Assembly (NCBI GenBank): GCA_934047225.1
Contig: OW203985.1
Span: 4,295,501 to 4,359,500, forward strand
Source: Ypsolopha sequella
Taxonomy: Eukaryota; Arthropoda; Insecta; Lepidoptera; Ypsolophidae
Reading direction: 5' to 3'
Length of the DNA stretch: 64,000 nt
This document shows, in pieces, positions 9,793 to 20,730 of this stretch (position 1 is its first letter; every line of letters starts with the position of its first letter). The position numbers and the translations under genes were made by a program. The notes under the pieces were generated by a model. It had not been told where the DNA came from, ran no database searches, and saw only the letters and a program-made list of their open reading frames with translations.

Positions 9793-10745
9793 GACCCGAT
9801 TTCACCAAACTATTATTAATGAGCCATTTACAAATCTTCCGTTAAAATTAACGTAGACGTCAAAAAGGTTTCCGTTCTATGGAGCGATCTTAACAAGGCG
9901 TTGCTAAATCAAACATCAATTAGATCTTATCTGTGATCAAGTGCACAAAAACGACCGCTCCGACTTTCGTTTATAGGCAACCAAAATGAAATGTCATGGC
10001 GTCTAAGCAAAACGTTTTCCAAACATAACTCACTGGATTTAGCCGTATAATAATATAATGTCACTGACTTGAAATGTCATAGTTTGTGTTAAAATCGAAA
10101 GAGCGACTGAGTGTTTTTATATTAGTCGTGTTAAACGTCAACATTTTTCGGTTTTCGCGCTTTCGGATTTTGTTTTGTTTGGTCGTCTTATGGTGATATT
10201 TAATTCCTATACCTATAAATATTGTCATTTTTACAATTTTGCGTGTTTTAAAATGTCGAAAAAAAGCCGCGGACCCAATTTCTGTGCCAGTGGAAAAGAA
10301 ATTTTGGTAGAACTGGTTACAAAACATAAAAATATTGTTGAAAATAAAAAAACGAACGCAGTTACGATTGCTCATAAAAATGAGGGTTGGAAGATGCTCA
10401 CGGAAGAATTCAACTCCCTGAGCAGTTTCTATGTACGAAATACCGACCAGCTTAAAACATGTTGGGATAACCTTAAAAGAACAACAAGGAAAGACAAAGC
10501 TGCGATAAAGAAGGAGATTTTCTTAACAGGTTGACCAACTGAATGACAATGACAAGACAAGTGACAACCAATTAACGGTCTGTTACAAGCATTAACGGAC
10601 CTTTGGGGCAGTGATTAAGTTTAACGCCTTGTTATGAGAATTAACCATTCGTTAGTACGTTGTGAAACACTCACTAGGCCTAACGGGCCGTTATCTATTT
10701 AATTGGCCGTTAAAACTAACTAACAGAGTATGGTGAAACCAAGTC
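9793..10745 (+). mobile_element. PIF/Harbinger-type element lacking its transposase
   Basis: Termini GACCCGATTTCACCAAACT (9793) and, reverse complemented at the right end, GACTTGGTTTCACCATACT (ending 10745) are inverted repeats. TAA flanks both ends (9790-9792, 10746-10748), matching the 3-bp TWA/TNA-type target duplication of PIF/Harbinger. The 953-bp body carries only the Myb/SANT-like gene; no DDE transposase is seen. It is therefore an internally deleted or naturally Myb-only derivative. Confidence 0.85.
10253..10534 (+). CDS. Myb/SANT-like (zeste-type) DNA-binding domain protein of a Harbinger element
   Basis: 93 codons in a good start context (aaaATGtcg). The protein opens MSKKSRGPNFCASGKEILVE, then ELVTKHKNIVENKK, GWKMLTEEFNSLSS, and QLKTCWDNLKRTTRKDKAAI. 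This is the three-helix Myb/SANT-like domain found in regulatory protein zeste and in the accessory protein of PIF/Harbinger transposons, which helps bring transposase to element ends. An upstream in-frame ATG at 10175 would add 26 residues with no resemblance to the family, so 10253 is preferred. The frame stops right after KKEIFLTG, at an AG|GT-like site (acaggttgac), so in the ancestor this may have been the first exon and later exons are gone. The domain is open and intact; whether it is expressed is unknown. Confidence 0.8.
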   Translation: MSKKSRGPNFCASGKEILVELVTKHKNIVENKKTNAVTIAHKNEGWKMLTEEFNSLSSFYVRNTDQLKTCWDNLKRTTRKDKAAIKKEIFLTG

Positions 10746-11099
10746 TAAACCCGTCGTTTGTTTTCTCGTGGTTGCTTTCAAAACTTAAAATTCGCTTGAT
10801 AGAAAAAAATTACGAAGTTACCTCTAAATTACTTGTTTTCCGAGTGTTAAAGGGTCTTTCTTAAATTTAACAGCCATGAAATTTGTATTATTAATGAGAG
10901 AATAATAACTCTGTCTAAACAATCCACAACATTCTAATAGTTTCATCCAGAAGCCGAGTTATTAAATAAAAACTCAGTTTTTCGTGAGCGCGTGTTCCTT
11001 GGTGGTCGAAACACGGCTGAAGGTGCGTTATTTTAAACTTAAAGGAAACATTATAGAGTTCAGTACTGATTGATGCAAAATGAGGTGCTTTTGTAGCCG

Positions 11100-11225
11100 C
11101 CAATAATCTTGAGTCGACCTGTGTTGGTACAAATATCGACAGAAACTATATAGGAATAACGTTCATATCAGCGCGCACATTACCACATCGCTGGGTCTCC
11201 GGATAGCGCAAAATAGGCGCGAAAA
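11100..11225 (+). repeat. Dispersed repeat family R, copy 1
   Basis: gtcgacctgtgttggtacaa to ggtctccggatagcgcaaaa. Closely matched on the minus strand at 20480-20600 and on the plus strand at 35848-35955. Non-coding; class unknown. Confidence 0.75.
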
Positions 11226-12138
11226 TACTTAGAAAATTCTTCAAAAATAATTAATGGATCTCATTTGTTGTTAAAATATGATCAATTTGACTATTTTTTA
11301 ATTTTTTTCTTTGCACACTTAATTAATTAAATCGGACGTTAATTAAATCGTCACCGGCTGTTATAACCACCTTAAACTCCGAGTCGACATGGGCTGACGG
11401 TGCTTATTGTCACATCATAACGAAAAATTACGAAACCATGGTGCCAAGCACCACATCGTGTTCTAGCATGACGCCTGAGAAACCATACTGAGGGAGTAGT
11501 TATAGGCAGAAGCGTAGTCTTAATCATTCACCCGTTAACGACTTCCGCAGATTTTGCGAAAGTCTCAGGAAAACTGTTTAAAACCTCGCTTTTTTTTTCT
11601 GGGTGAGCATGTTTCATCCTCATCAACGCTTTCCACCAGGCAGGGCAGTGACCAAGCCTTAATAAAAATTATAAAATAATAATAAAAAAAAACATTTACT
11701 AAGGAATACCGCGCGTACGTGTAAATTTAGCCTAAGTGACCACGCAGATATTACAAAACGAAAGTCCACTACGGGAAAGTGGCGCTTCTGGTGAATTTTT
11801 AGTTGTATACTTCAAATGCTTCCAGTTTCAATATCGTGCGATACGCCTGACAAAAACTAAAAAACACAAACAAACGGTACTTTCCTAAAATGGACACACT
11901 GCAATACTGAAATTTCCTTTACGGATCACTCTAAATAATTAATACTTAAAACACAACCTATCTATAATGTTACTTATCTATAGCCAAAAAAAGGGAATGT
12001 ACCCAGCTAATCTAATTATAAATTATTCAGAAATCATACTTTTTTTAGCAGGCGCCAAGTGGAACACTATAAAATGAGTACCTATAGATAGAAATAATTG
12101 CCGTAATGGGAAAACACTTTAATAAATTTATAAATTGG

Positions 12139-12215
12139 GTTGAGACCTTGATAGCTTAGTAGAGCAATCACCTGGTAAGTGAGAAATCCCAGTTTTGATT
12201 TCCTCACATCTTGAT
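12139..12215 (+). repeat. Decayed tRNA-derived SINE head or tRNA relic
   Basis: tagcttagtagagcaatcac resembles a pol III A box region, and agttttgatttcctcac about 40 bp downstream resembles a degraded B box. The cloverleaf is not well preserved, so a working tRNA is unlikely. Confidence 0.35.
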
Positions 12216-14799
12216 TTACTTTACTTATGTGTTTCTTTCTATACCACGATGATATAATGTTAATTTAAAATTTGTAACAGCATCATTAAAAATATTAAAA
12301 ACTGTGTCGCGACAAATATAAAAGTGACTTATAGATTATTTGATCATAACTTGTGTTATCGTAAGTACCTTAATATGAAACCATAAATTAAAGACAAACT
12401 TATATCAAAATTTTGAAATAATAATGCACACAAAATACGAAAATACGGCTACGGAATATGGTAAAATATATCCCAAACAACCTTTTTTGGCTTCACTGCA
12501 ACAAGCAGTTATGGTTTTCCATTAAAAATTCTCTTTGAATTTTGCGAGTACCGGTGCTGTAACGTGTGACATTCTAGCTGAATAAGCTGCTAAAGCTTCC
12601 AAAAGGGAATCACCCAATGACCCAGTTTCCCGGGATCCAGGAGATTAAAAAGCGGTATTTATTTAATTGGAGGAGCACGAGACCGCGTCAACGTACGTAC
12701 AGGCCGGATCATGTCGCCAAAAACGCTTGTTTTTGACTGAAAAATTGGACTTTACAAGGTTGATACTAGTACATCTTTTATAAAATACTTTTTTATTTAT
12801 AATATGCTTTGATAAAACCAATAAGGTCAAAATTTAGACGAACAATTTAATAGTTACTTAAAAGAGTTAAAAATATAAAACATTTTGGTACGGTTTATTA
12901 ATTTTATTTAGTAAACAAAAGTTACTCCAAAAACGTCAACACAAACATGTAAAGAATTTCATGTTTAAGGATCCCATAATTGACATTTAACGCACAAGTG
13001 TTTTTTTGGCGATAAACTCTTTCGCTGTTACTTTTGAATTAATAAATTTATACAAATGAACACTTATAGAATTAAATGAGACTTGAGGATAATTCATGAT
13101 ATATGTAAAACGGCTCACCTCAATAGGTGTTATGATCGGGAAAGCCGACCAGTTTCAGCAGATTTAGACTGCCTTCATCTGGGTGAGTGAAGACGTTTAC
13201 GCGACGACGTTACAGTGTGAGGCGTAAATTCTAAAAATAATGATATTGAGGAAAAAAGAAAGGAAAACAACTAAAAGTGCTAATAACTTAAAATAGGTTT
13301 AAGATACTCGATTTAAAATGTTGGTCAGTTTTAGTGATTGTTTGCATACCTAAACCATGTATAAAATTTGAAAATTGTAGGTACTTTGTTATTTAAAAGC
13401 GATTTTGTATAAATACATTTTTAGGTTATGTTGACACAAAGTGATCAGAAATGGCGATTTTTTTCTTAAAGGTACAGTCTTCTGTTAAATCTATTGCTAA
13501 CCTACAACGCCGGTAGTCAAGAGTATTAGAACCTTACCAAAACCTTTATATCAGGATTGTACAAAACTGCCATAAATAATTAACCTATCTTTGCCTTTAG
13601 TATAACAGGCGTAAGCTGTATATGAAAGATTGTTGTTACTATACTCATAATTAACTCTGTTGCAGAACCAATGACGTTACTAAAGTTGAATATAAGCCTT
13701 TGATATATAAGCATTTCCAATATAGCAGTTTTATAGCAGTATGAATAATAGGGATTTTATGAAGATATTTAAACAGTTTTTAACGCTACAGGCTGAAACA
13801 AGCTTTAACGTCATATCTTTATAAGCACCGTCATACATGCCTTGCTCTGGGACTCGTTTATCATTTTAAGTTTTTTTTTCAATACTAATTCCCAAATTAG
13901 AAACCTGTGATAAAGGTGACTAAAAATGATAAAACAAAATATGTATGGATACTTTTCTCCTTCGAATTAATTTTATCCAATGAATTCAGGATTTCATTTC
14001 CTTTTTTGATGAATTCGAGAAAATTTTCCAGTCATTCATTACCTCAAAAATAAGCATAAATAATTAAAAGGTAAAACACGTTAGTTAGTATTTTTTAGTA
14101 GAAGACATCTTTGCGGTTGCTACCATATGAGCAGATTCAGAATATGTGACCTACTTTGGTAGCAACTAGGTATTTGGCACCTTTTAAAAAGACCTCGTAT
14201 GGAAAAGACGTGAAAAGTTTGGCCATTTCTCAAGGAACGTCTTGCGGCAAATATTCTATGTATAAAAGTCGGAATTTTGCGAAGTTGGAGAAAATTTTCA
14301 GAATGGCGTCTTTGTCATCTGAGGAATTGTAATAAAGTATAATAAAAATGCAAGAGCTACTAAAATTTTAAGAGGTTAATCCCTCCGGAGTTATTTTGCG
14401 AATACTATACTATGACTATTATGAGGATAGAAAATACATTTTTATTTTTTGGGTTACTGTACAAAACGGTACCTATCCCTATTTTTAGTGAGATCTCGGA
14501 GTCTGTCAATTCATCTTTGCTAGGATGTAACAAGTAAAATGAGGAACAATAATTATGATTATGACATCCTACTTGTTGTGTCTAACAGCGGCGACCCGTT
14601 TCAATTTCTTGCGTGTGCCCACAGAGGTCGCCTCCGACCCATGACACAACTGATATGTTCAACTGGTTGCACCACGGGGAGGTAATTTTACTCATGGTTT
14701 AACTGTCAAAACGAAGTCGATCCCGTAACCGCGTTCTTGTAAAATAGGATGGAAGCAAATCATATATTATCTTGTACATTTTTTTTTTGGTAAATGCAT

Positions 14800-14984
14800 T
14801 TAAGGTGCCTCTTCCCTCTTAAAATGACTCTATTGATCAAGTTATTTCTCTTAAACGGTATGTTTAGAAATTACAAAAAAATATATTCCTAGATAAACTA
14901 TAAAGAACAACTTCATTTAATAATTGCTCAGAAAAATCATTTATGGATTTTTTTTCCATCCATCGCGTCCATGTAAATAGTACT
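14800..14984 (-). repeat. Family R copy 2, part on the left of the BEL insertion
   Basis: Read on the minus strand, sequence from 14984 (atttacatggacgcgatgga, then a run of A) matches 35970-36000 (tttcacatggacgccatgaa, then a run of A). It continues the copy found on the other side of the BEL element, showing that both flanks once formed one repeat. The outer limit (14800) is approximate. Confidence 0.65.
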
Positions 14985-15668
14985 TGTTCAGAATAAAATG
15001 TATATTTCGGAACGCATCCATCAATGGTCTATATATTTTGTCTATGCTCTTGGAGCTGTCAAAAAAAACGAGGGACGTGGACATTTTTGGTATAGATCGC
15101 GGACGATTTTATAAAATGTATAAATGATAAGGGAAATCGGTGCGGACATCGTAAAGAACATCAGGGGGTCAAGGGCTGACGATATTTTGGCGTGAAGGCC
15201 ACTTTTGAGTGTATTTCCTGTGTGTGTGAAATAACCTATATCCACGCGGTGTGCGACAAGTGGACTTGTCCATTATCATTTCTTCTGGGTTGGATGCATC
15301 CCGGGTTAGGAGGGTTGTGTTTAGATTCATCGTGGAAGGTGATCTACGTGTCACGGCACCAACACGCCTTGGAGTCCACGTGGAGGGTCTTCGTGCGAGG
15401 ATCAGTGGATGACGTCATCATACAACTGTCTGGTAGGACGTTTTATATTAAATATTGTAGAATATAAGATACTTGTATACTATAAATCTGGGACAGCTTA
15501 TGGGCCCCTGTTCCAGCTGCAAGTATCACCCTTTAGCATACAATTAGTGGTGTCTGAGCGTGGTTATGGAATCCTCGCACCAGTGACGCCGATGCCCGTC
15601 ACTAGTCAGTATTACCACTTTTTATATGCTACAATTTCTGGTAGCAACGAGCGTTTTTTATCAAAACA
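14985..15668 (+). repeat. 5' LTR of the BEL/Pao element
   Basis: Begins TGTTCAGAATAAAATG and ends TTTTTTATCAAAACA, with TG...CA termini. Same length as the 3' LTR with no indels between them. It should hold promoter and RNA-end signals; the exact start site is not identifiable by eye. Confidence 0.93.
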
Positions 15669-16385
15669 TTCTTTAGTGGCTAGACCGTGGTTAATCCCAA
15701 CTTTGGTTTATATACATTTAAACAGCGGAACTGGGCGGCCCCAGTGTCATTGAACTGTTAACATAGCTAGGCTATTTACATGTACATGTAGCAATTACAA
15801 ATTGGATTTGTTTAGTGCTTTGAGTAGATAATTGATTACCGGAGGGTACCACATTGATGTGGTTCAGTAATATCAGTATAAATTGTTAATTTAGTACATA
15901 TCAAGTGTTCTTGTATTACAATAACATAATCATATAACGGTTTATATTATAGATTTGGAAATCAACTTGTTAGCTAATATACTGTTATCTTGGCTTGAAT
16001 GTATGTACTTACAAGGATGTATACAAGTGCATAGTGGAATGTGCATTCGGGTTTGTGTGTATTGTATACACCAAATATAATTTAAATTTGGTAATGTTGT
16101 AATAGGTAGGTAACCTATTTGTTTGTTTTGTATTACTGATACAGTACCTACATTGTTGTAATTGGGAATTACATTTGATAATTAAATTCTGGAATTAGGT
16201 AGGAACCTATTTGTTTGTTTAGTATTGGCGGACAGTACATACATTGGTAATTGGGAATTAATTTTGCTAATTAAATTCTATTTATAGGTAGGGTATCTAT
16301 TGAGCAGTGCTTCTGTATTTTGTGCCGTGTCAGGGTGTTTGCTAAATAGTTTTTATTTATACATTTCCCGGTTCATTGCGGCAAG
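15669..16385 (+). other. BEL/Pao untranslated leader
   Basis: About 717 bases between LTR and gag. A primer-binding-site candidate begins TGGCTAGACCGTGG at 15677, eight bases after the LTR; the matching tRNA was not assigned, and a second TGG-beginning site at 15688 is also possible. The sequence near 16100-16200 contains an imperfect direct repeat (gtaggtaacctatttgtttg at 16107 and gtaggaacctatttgtttg at 16199). Confidence 0.55.
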
Positions 16386-18221
16386 ATGTCCAAGTCTCAC
16401 AAGGCTGCGTTGGCGAAAGAGCTCCGCTGGTTTACGACCGTCCAGGGATTGCTTTCTCGTTCGGATCGCGACAATGCAATCCTGGAGAGAGCCGAGCGGA
16501 TGCATCAGCGGCTGGCTGATGCTAAGGTAGCTGTGAAAGCACTGGAGGAAAGTGAAGAGCCTATGAAGAGGTATGTTACGGATTTGGCTCAGATAAAAGG
16601 GATTTATGATGCTTTAACAGAGGCGGCCTCCATGATCAAGAGGCGGCAATCGGGCAGCCCGGTTGTTAGCACACCTAGACCAACAGATGGCGCCACTGGT
16701 AAGACGCTGGTTATAACGTCGAATATTGTTACTGATCTAAAGAGGCAAAATTCAGGAGGTCCTGTAGTTGTCACGCCTCAACCGGTAGATGGCGTGTCTA
16801 GTAGTTTGGCTAATTTAAAACTAAATAAATTCAATGGGAAAATGGAAGAATGGGTTTCATATAGGAATATGTTTACGTCATTAATAAATTCTAGGGTAGA
16901 TTTATCAAAGGGGCAAAAGATGGCATATTTGATGTCAACATTGGAGGGCGAAGCAAGGTCGCTCATCCAGCACCTCAGGGTAGAGGATGATCATTATGAT
17001 ATAGCGTGGGGCTTATTAAATGATAGGTATCAGAACATGCGCTTACTGGCGGATGCGCATGCGTCTCAATTGTTGACGTTACCTAGGGTAACCGACTGGG
17101 CACAGCTGAGGCAGCAATTACTAACTCCGGTCACTGTGGCGTGTAATGCCCTTAGAACATTAGGTTTACCGGTGGACGAGTGGTCGTTTTTACTCGTTCA
17201 CATTATTTTAGGTAGGTTGCCTAATGATGTGAGGTCACGTTTTGAGCGGGTGTCCGCAGAAAAAGATGGCAGCACTGTGCCTAAATTTACGGACTTAATG
17301 AGGTTTCTTGAATATGAAGCTAGGGTAGCAGAAACATCACAGCCGGACTTGGCGCCATCTGGGGCGCAATCATTTTCGTCTGCTGGCTCATCGGAATGTG
17401 GGGAGCCCAGACAACCACAGCAGTCGCGGGGACGCGATATGGCATCCGTGGTCGAGAGGTCATCGACCTGTTTACAGTGTGGCCATACGGGGCATGACCT
17501 GCTGAGATGTCAGCAGTGGCGAAACCTGCACGTCACCGAGCGGCGACGCATAGTGAAGCGTAAGAGCCTATGTTTCGGTTGCTTGGGCAATCACTTCGAA
17601 CGTGATTGTCCCGAGCCACGACGTTGCAGTGAGTGTGAGGGGCCTCACCATTTATTGTTGTGTGCCAACAGATCTGAAGCAACTTCACCGGTCCCGCAGC
17701 GACGGAGCACTACGGGCGGGGGTGCTTCAGGGAGAACTCCCCCCCCCTTGGACAACGGGGGTGCGTCAGGGAGAACTTCCCCCCCCTCGGTCCAGGGAAG
17801 GCATGCTGTCGGGAAAAGCTCCCCTCCGTCGGAACGGAGGACTGCGGCGCGAGGCGCACCCCCTCACCGGGAGGTGAGTTATGTATTTGCGCGTGGACCC
17901 GTAGGGGGCTTGCCTACGGGCTATCACACATATGGCCATGTAGTGAATTGGGCCCCTACGGGCGGGGGCCAATTGGAGTTGGCAAGGGCTAGGCCCCCCC
18001 TCCCCGCGCCGGTTTTGGTGCCAGCTGGCATGGAGCACCGTGTTAAGACAGAGTCACGGGGTTACTCACCGCCGTACCGTGAGTACCCGCGGTTAGAGTA
18101 CCACCCGCCGTACTCAGGGAGAGTTATAGGCTACGCTCCCCCCAGGGTAAGCATGTGCACGCGCCAGCCGTATTATTGCCAGTGGACTGGTCCTGCACTC
18201 CTCAGGTGGGGTAGCCTGTAA
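16386..18221 (+). CDS. gag: BEL/Pao Gag protein, full open frame
   Basis: 611 codons with no break. Residues 1-110 are helical and charged. Residues about 145-320 carry the capsid-like region typical of BEL/Pao Gag (DUF1759-type): LNKFNGKMEEWVSYRNMFTS, then KMAYLMSTLEGEARSLI and LLNDRY. Three zinc knuckles follow: CLQCGHTGHDLLRC at 362 (CX2CX4HX4C), CFGCLGNHFERDC at 396 and CSECEGPHHLLLC at 414 (both CX2CX3HX4C). Residues 430-611 are low complexity, rich in G, P and R, with a repeated GGASGRT(P/S)PP unit. Gag packages element RNA into cytoplasmic particles. The open state of gag next to a ruined pol is notable. Codon 1 is chosen because it is the first ATG before the conserved region; no second candidate upstream fits. 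Confidence 0.9.
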   Translation: MSKSHKAALAKELRWFTTVQGLLSRSDRDNAILERAERMHQRLADAKVAVKALEESEEPMKRYVTDLAQIKGIYDALTEAASMIKRRQSGSPVVSTPRPTDGATGKTLVITSNIVTDLKRQNSGGPVVVTPQPVDGVSSSLANLKLNKFNGKMEEWVSYRNMFTSLINSRVDLSKGQKMAYLMSTLEGEARSLIQHLRVEDDHYDIAWGLLNDRYQNMRLLADAHASQLLTLPRVTDWAQLRQQLLTPVTVACNALRTLGLPVDEWSFLLVHIILGRLPNDVRSRFERVSAEKDGSTVPKFTDLMRFLEYEARVAETSQPDLAPSGAQSFSSAGSSECGEPRQPQQSRGRDMASVVERSSTCLQCGHTGHDLLRCQQWRNLHVTERRRIVKRKSLCFGCLGNHFERDCPEPRRCSECEGPHHLLLCANRSEATSPVPQRRSTTGGGASGRTPPPLDNGGASGRTSPPSVQGRHAVGKSSPPSERRTAARGAPPHREVSYVFARGPVGGLPTGYHTYGHVVNWAPTGGGQLELARARPPLPAPVLVPAGMEHRVKTESRGYSPPYREYPRLEYHPPYSGRVIGYAPPRVSMCTRQPYYCQWTGPALLRWGSL

Positions 18222-19768
18222 CTAGCTTGTTCAAGCCATGAGTACGGAACCGCGGACGGTTCTGTTGCCTACCGCGATGGCTCGCGTCTAGGGCCCCAGG
18301 GGGGATTGAGTTAGGGTAAGGGCCCTCCTCGACTTGGAAAGTCAAGTGGCGCACCGATTAGTTTTGAACCTGGAGGTTTCGTCGGTGCCGCTCCTAGGTA
18401 TTGGTGGACTGGAGTTGAAACAGCGGCTGCAGCCATGGTTATAGACAATATTGTCGGCTGGCAGCCTTCTTTGGACCTTCCTCCGTCCATAATCTCATGC
18501 ACGTCAGGTCTGCATCTGGCAGACGCACGTTTTGTCATCCGGCCCCAGTCGATGTTTTCCTGGGCGCGGATTTGTTAGGATGGATCCTATTTGGTTTTTA
18601 AAAGACTCTGGGTTCTTCTTCATTGGTGGAGGTATCCACAATTTTGGATATTCGTTATTTGATTCGATACTTGGATTATTATGTTCGAACTTAGGAAATG
18701 TTTTTCAAATGAACATATACTGTTTGCAGATTTGGAGGATCCCAATATGATGGTGGTATTATGTTGGAATACCAACCAGTCAATGATATTCATATATTTT
18801 GTCCCCAGCCGTGAGTGCAGAGGAGCGTTGGAGCGCATTGGTACACGGTACGTGTACTTCAGGCGGACTGCATCAAGTTTAGACTTCGAGTTCTGCGCGA
18901 GGATCACGCCAGGCTGAAGTGAGCGGTTGCTCGTTTGAATCCTTTCACGGATTATGAAGGACTTCTGCGTTTTGGAGGCTGATTTTGGAGAGCTGACCTG
19001 CCATACGGAAGTCTTCATCCTTTGCTTCTACCCAAGACGGACCTTTGGTAAATCTGTTGGTGTCGGATTGACACATACGTAACGCGCACGGGGGTTTTTA
19101 GCAATCGCAACGCTCGGGTTCTGAAAGCATACCTTGTGTATTTGTGTGCTTGGCCACCAAGGCCGTTCACTTGGCAGTGGTATCAGCTTTGACTACGGAG
19201 GCCTTCGTCGCCGCGTTGGATCGTTTCGTGTCGCGTAGGGGTTTACCTTCACTTATTCGTTCCGACAATGGCACAATCTACAGAGGTACTGCTAATGATG
19301 TTGTAATTTTTTGTTTTGTAAATAACTATGCTAGTTTAAGTTAAATCTTCGCCCGGAAAGGGGTAACTTGGCGGTACAGTCCCCCAAATTGCCCTCACTG
19401 GGGAGGGAATTTTTTGAAGCTGCCGTCAAGTCGGCGAAGACCCACCTCCGCTGCGTTATTGGGGAAACTGTCCTAACTTTTGAGGAGCTTGCCACTGTAT
19501 ATTGTAAAGTGGAAGCGGTCCTCAACTCTCGTCCTCTCTGTGGTCAGACAGGACTGAGCATCCTAGGGAAGGAAATTTAACTCTTTTGAAGGATGTGAAC
19601 TTGCTATCCTTGTTTTGGCGCCGGGGCCGTATATTAAAGTTGTTTTTTGGCGGAGACGGAACTCCACGCGTCGCAGAGGTGTTGGTCGAAGGTTCGATTT
19701 TGTGACGAGCCATGACAACTCTCTCCCGTCTCCCGGTTGTATGAGCTAGTGGTCTGATTGCTCAGCCC
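18222..19768 (+). pseudogene. pol: Remnants of BEL/Pao pol (protease and integrase scraps)
   Basis: Short pieces in several frames mark the former polyprotein. At 18238 a start-like STEPRTVLLPTAMARV matches the beginning of the aspartic protease region and then hits TAG. At 18505-18580 the end of the protease region (LHLADARFVIRP, then VDVFLGADLLG in another frame) is visible. At 19144-19300 comes the integrase core (CLATKAVHLAVVSALTTEAF and LIRSDNGTIYRG), and at 19400-19580 EFFEAAVKSAKTHLRCVIGE and KVEAVLNSRPLCG, which cover the last catalytic acid and beyond. The integrase C-terminal region fades into the 3' end. I see no reverse transcriptase or RNase H. Several frameshifts and stops make it non-functional. 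Confidence 0.85.
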
Positions 19769-19780
19769 AGAGCGGGGGAC
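19769..19780 (+). other. Polypurine tract
   Basis: agagcgggggac immediately precedes the 3' LTR, the position and composition expected for plus-strand priming in LTR elements. Confidence 0.6.
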
Positions 19781-20464
19781 TGTTCAGAATAAAATGTATA
19801 TTTCGGAACGCATCCATCAATGGTCTATATATTTTGTCTATGCTTTTGGAGCTGATAAAAAAAAAGAGGGACGTGGACATTTTTGGTATAGATCGCGGAC
19901 GATTTTATAAAATGTATAAATGATAAGGGAAATCGGTGCGGACATCGTAAAGAACATCAGGGGGTCAAGGGCTGACGATATTTTGGCGTGAAGGCCACTT
20001 TTGAGTGTATTTCCTGTGTGTGTGAAATAACCTATATCCACGCGGTGTGCGACAAGTGGACTTGTCCATTATCATTTCTTCTGGGTTGGATGCATCCCGG
20101 GTTAGGAAAGTTGTGTTTAGATTCATCGTGGAAGGTGATCTACGTGTCACGGCACCGACACGCCTTGGAGTCCACGTGGAGGGTCTTCGTGCGAGGATCA
20201 GTGGATGACGTCATCATACAACTGTCTGGTAGGACGTTTTATATTAAATATTGTAGAATATAAGATACTTGTATACTATAAATCTGGGACAGCTTATGGG
20301 CCCCTGTTCCAGCTGCAAGTATCACCCTTTAGCATACAATTAGTGGTGTCTGAGCGTGGTTATGGAATCCTCGCACCAGTGACGCCGATGCCCGTCAATA
20401 GTCAGTATTACCACTTTTTATATGCTACAATTTCTGGTAGCAACGAGCGTTTTTTATCAAAACA
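19781..20464 (+). repeat. 3' LTR of the BEL/Pao element
   Basis: Same 684 bp as the 5' LTR with about eight substitutions, for example gctctt/gctttt near the start, a cluster in and beside the A-run, gagggt/gaaagt and cactag/caatag. Confidence 0.93.
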
Positions 20465-20730
20465 GTACTATTTACTCCTATTTTACGCTATCCGGAGACC
20501 AGTGAAGTCGTTATGCAGTGCGCGCTGATATGAACGTTATTATTAATATAGTTTCTTTCGATATTTGTACCGACACAAGTCGATTCAAGTTGGTTGGCGT
20601 CTACCTGCGCCTTAGTAAAAGATCAACAAATCCTATAATATATATTTTTTCAATTAAAGAAGGAGTCCTAATTTCTTCAAATGAATCATCGAAAGTCTAC
20701 CATCTAGGTCTAGGTTCAGTTCCATCCTTA
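20465..20730 (-). repeat. Family R copy 2, part on the right of the BEL insertion
   Basis: On the minus strand 20600-20480 matches 11115-11220 (gtcggtacaaatatcgaaag, ctccggatagcg). A block at 20645-20725 (gtcctaatttcttcaaatga) also matches 63944-64000 on the plus strand. With 14800-14984 it forms one repeat interrupted by the BEL element. Confidence 0.7.

Larger units (their letters stand above)
10749..14799. other. Long AT-rich stretch with only scattered repeat relics
   Basis: Apart from a dispersed repeat (11100-11225) and a tRNA-like relic (12139-12215) no gene was found. Short frames such as 10915-11103 (-) show no family resemblance. 12595-12720 and 14590-14690 are patches of more balanced composition without recognised content. 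Confidence 0.45.
14985..20464 (+). mobile_element. BEL/Pao LTR retrotransposon, gag open, pol mostly deleted
   Basis: Two 684-bp LTRs enclose a leader, an open gag and scraps of pol. A 5-bp duplication GTACT flanks the element (14980-14984 and 20465-20469), as expected for integrase-mediated insertion of this superfamily. The LTRs differ at about 8 of 684 positions by eye (roughly 1.2%), so the insertion is fairly recent. With no reverse transcriptase or RNase H and a broken protease and integrase, it could move only if another element supplied the enzymes. Confidence 0.93.

Noticed and set aside
15192..15753. Open frames in the 5' LTR (and their twins at 19988-20528)
   Set aside because: They lie wholly in duplicated LTR sequence, overlap on both strands and have no family resemblance.
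17602..18038. Frames overlapping the end of gag on both strands
   Set aside because: Shadows of the GC-rich, low-complexity gag tail.
18620..19018. 132-codon reverse frame in the BEL element
   Set aside because: No resemblance to known proteins; it lies antisense in decayed pol sequence.
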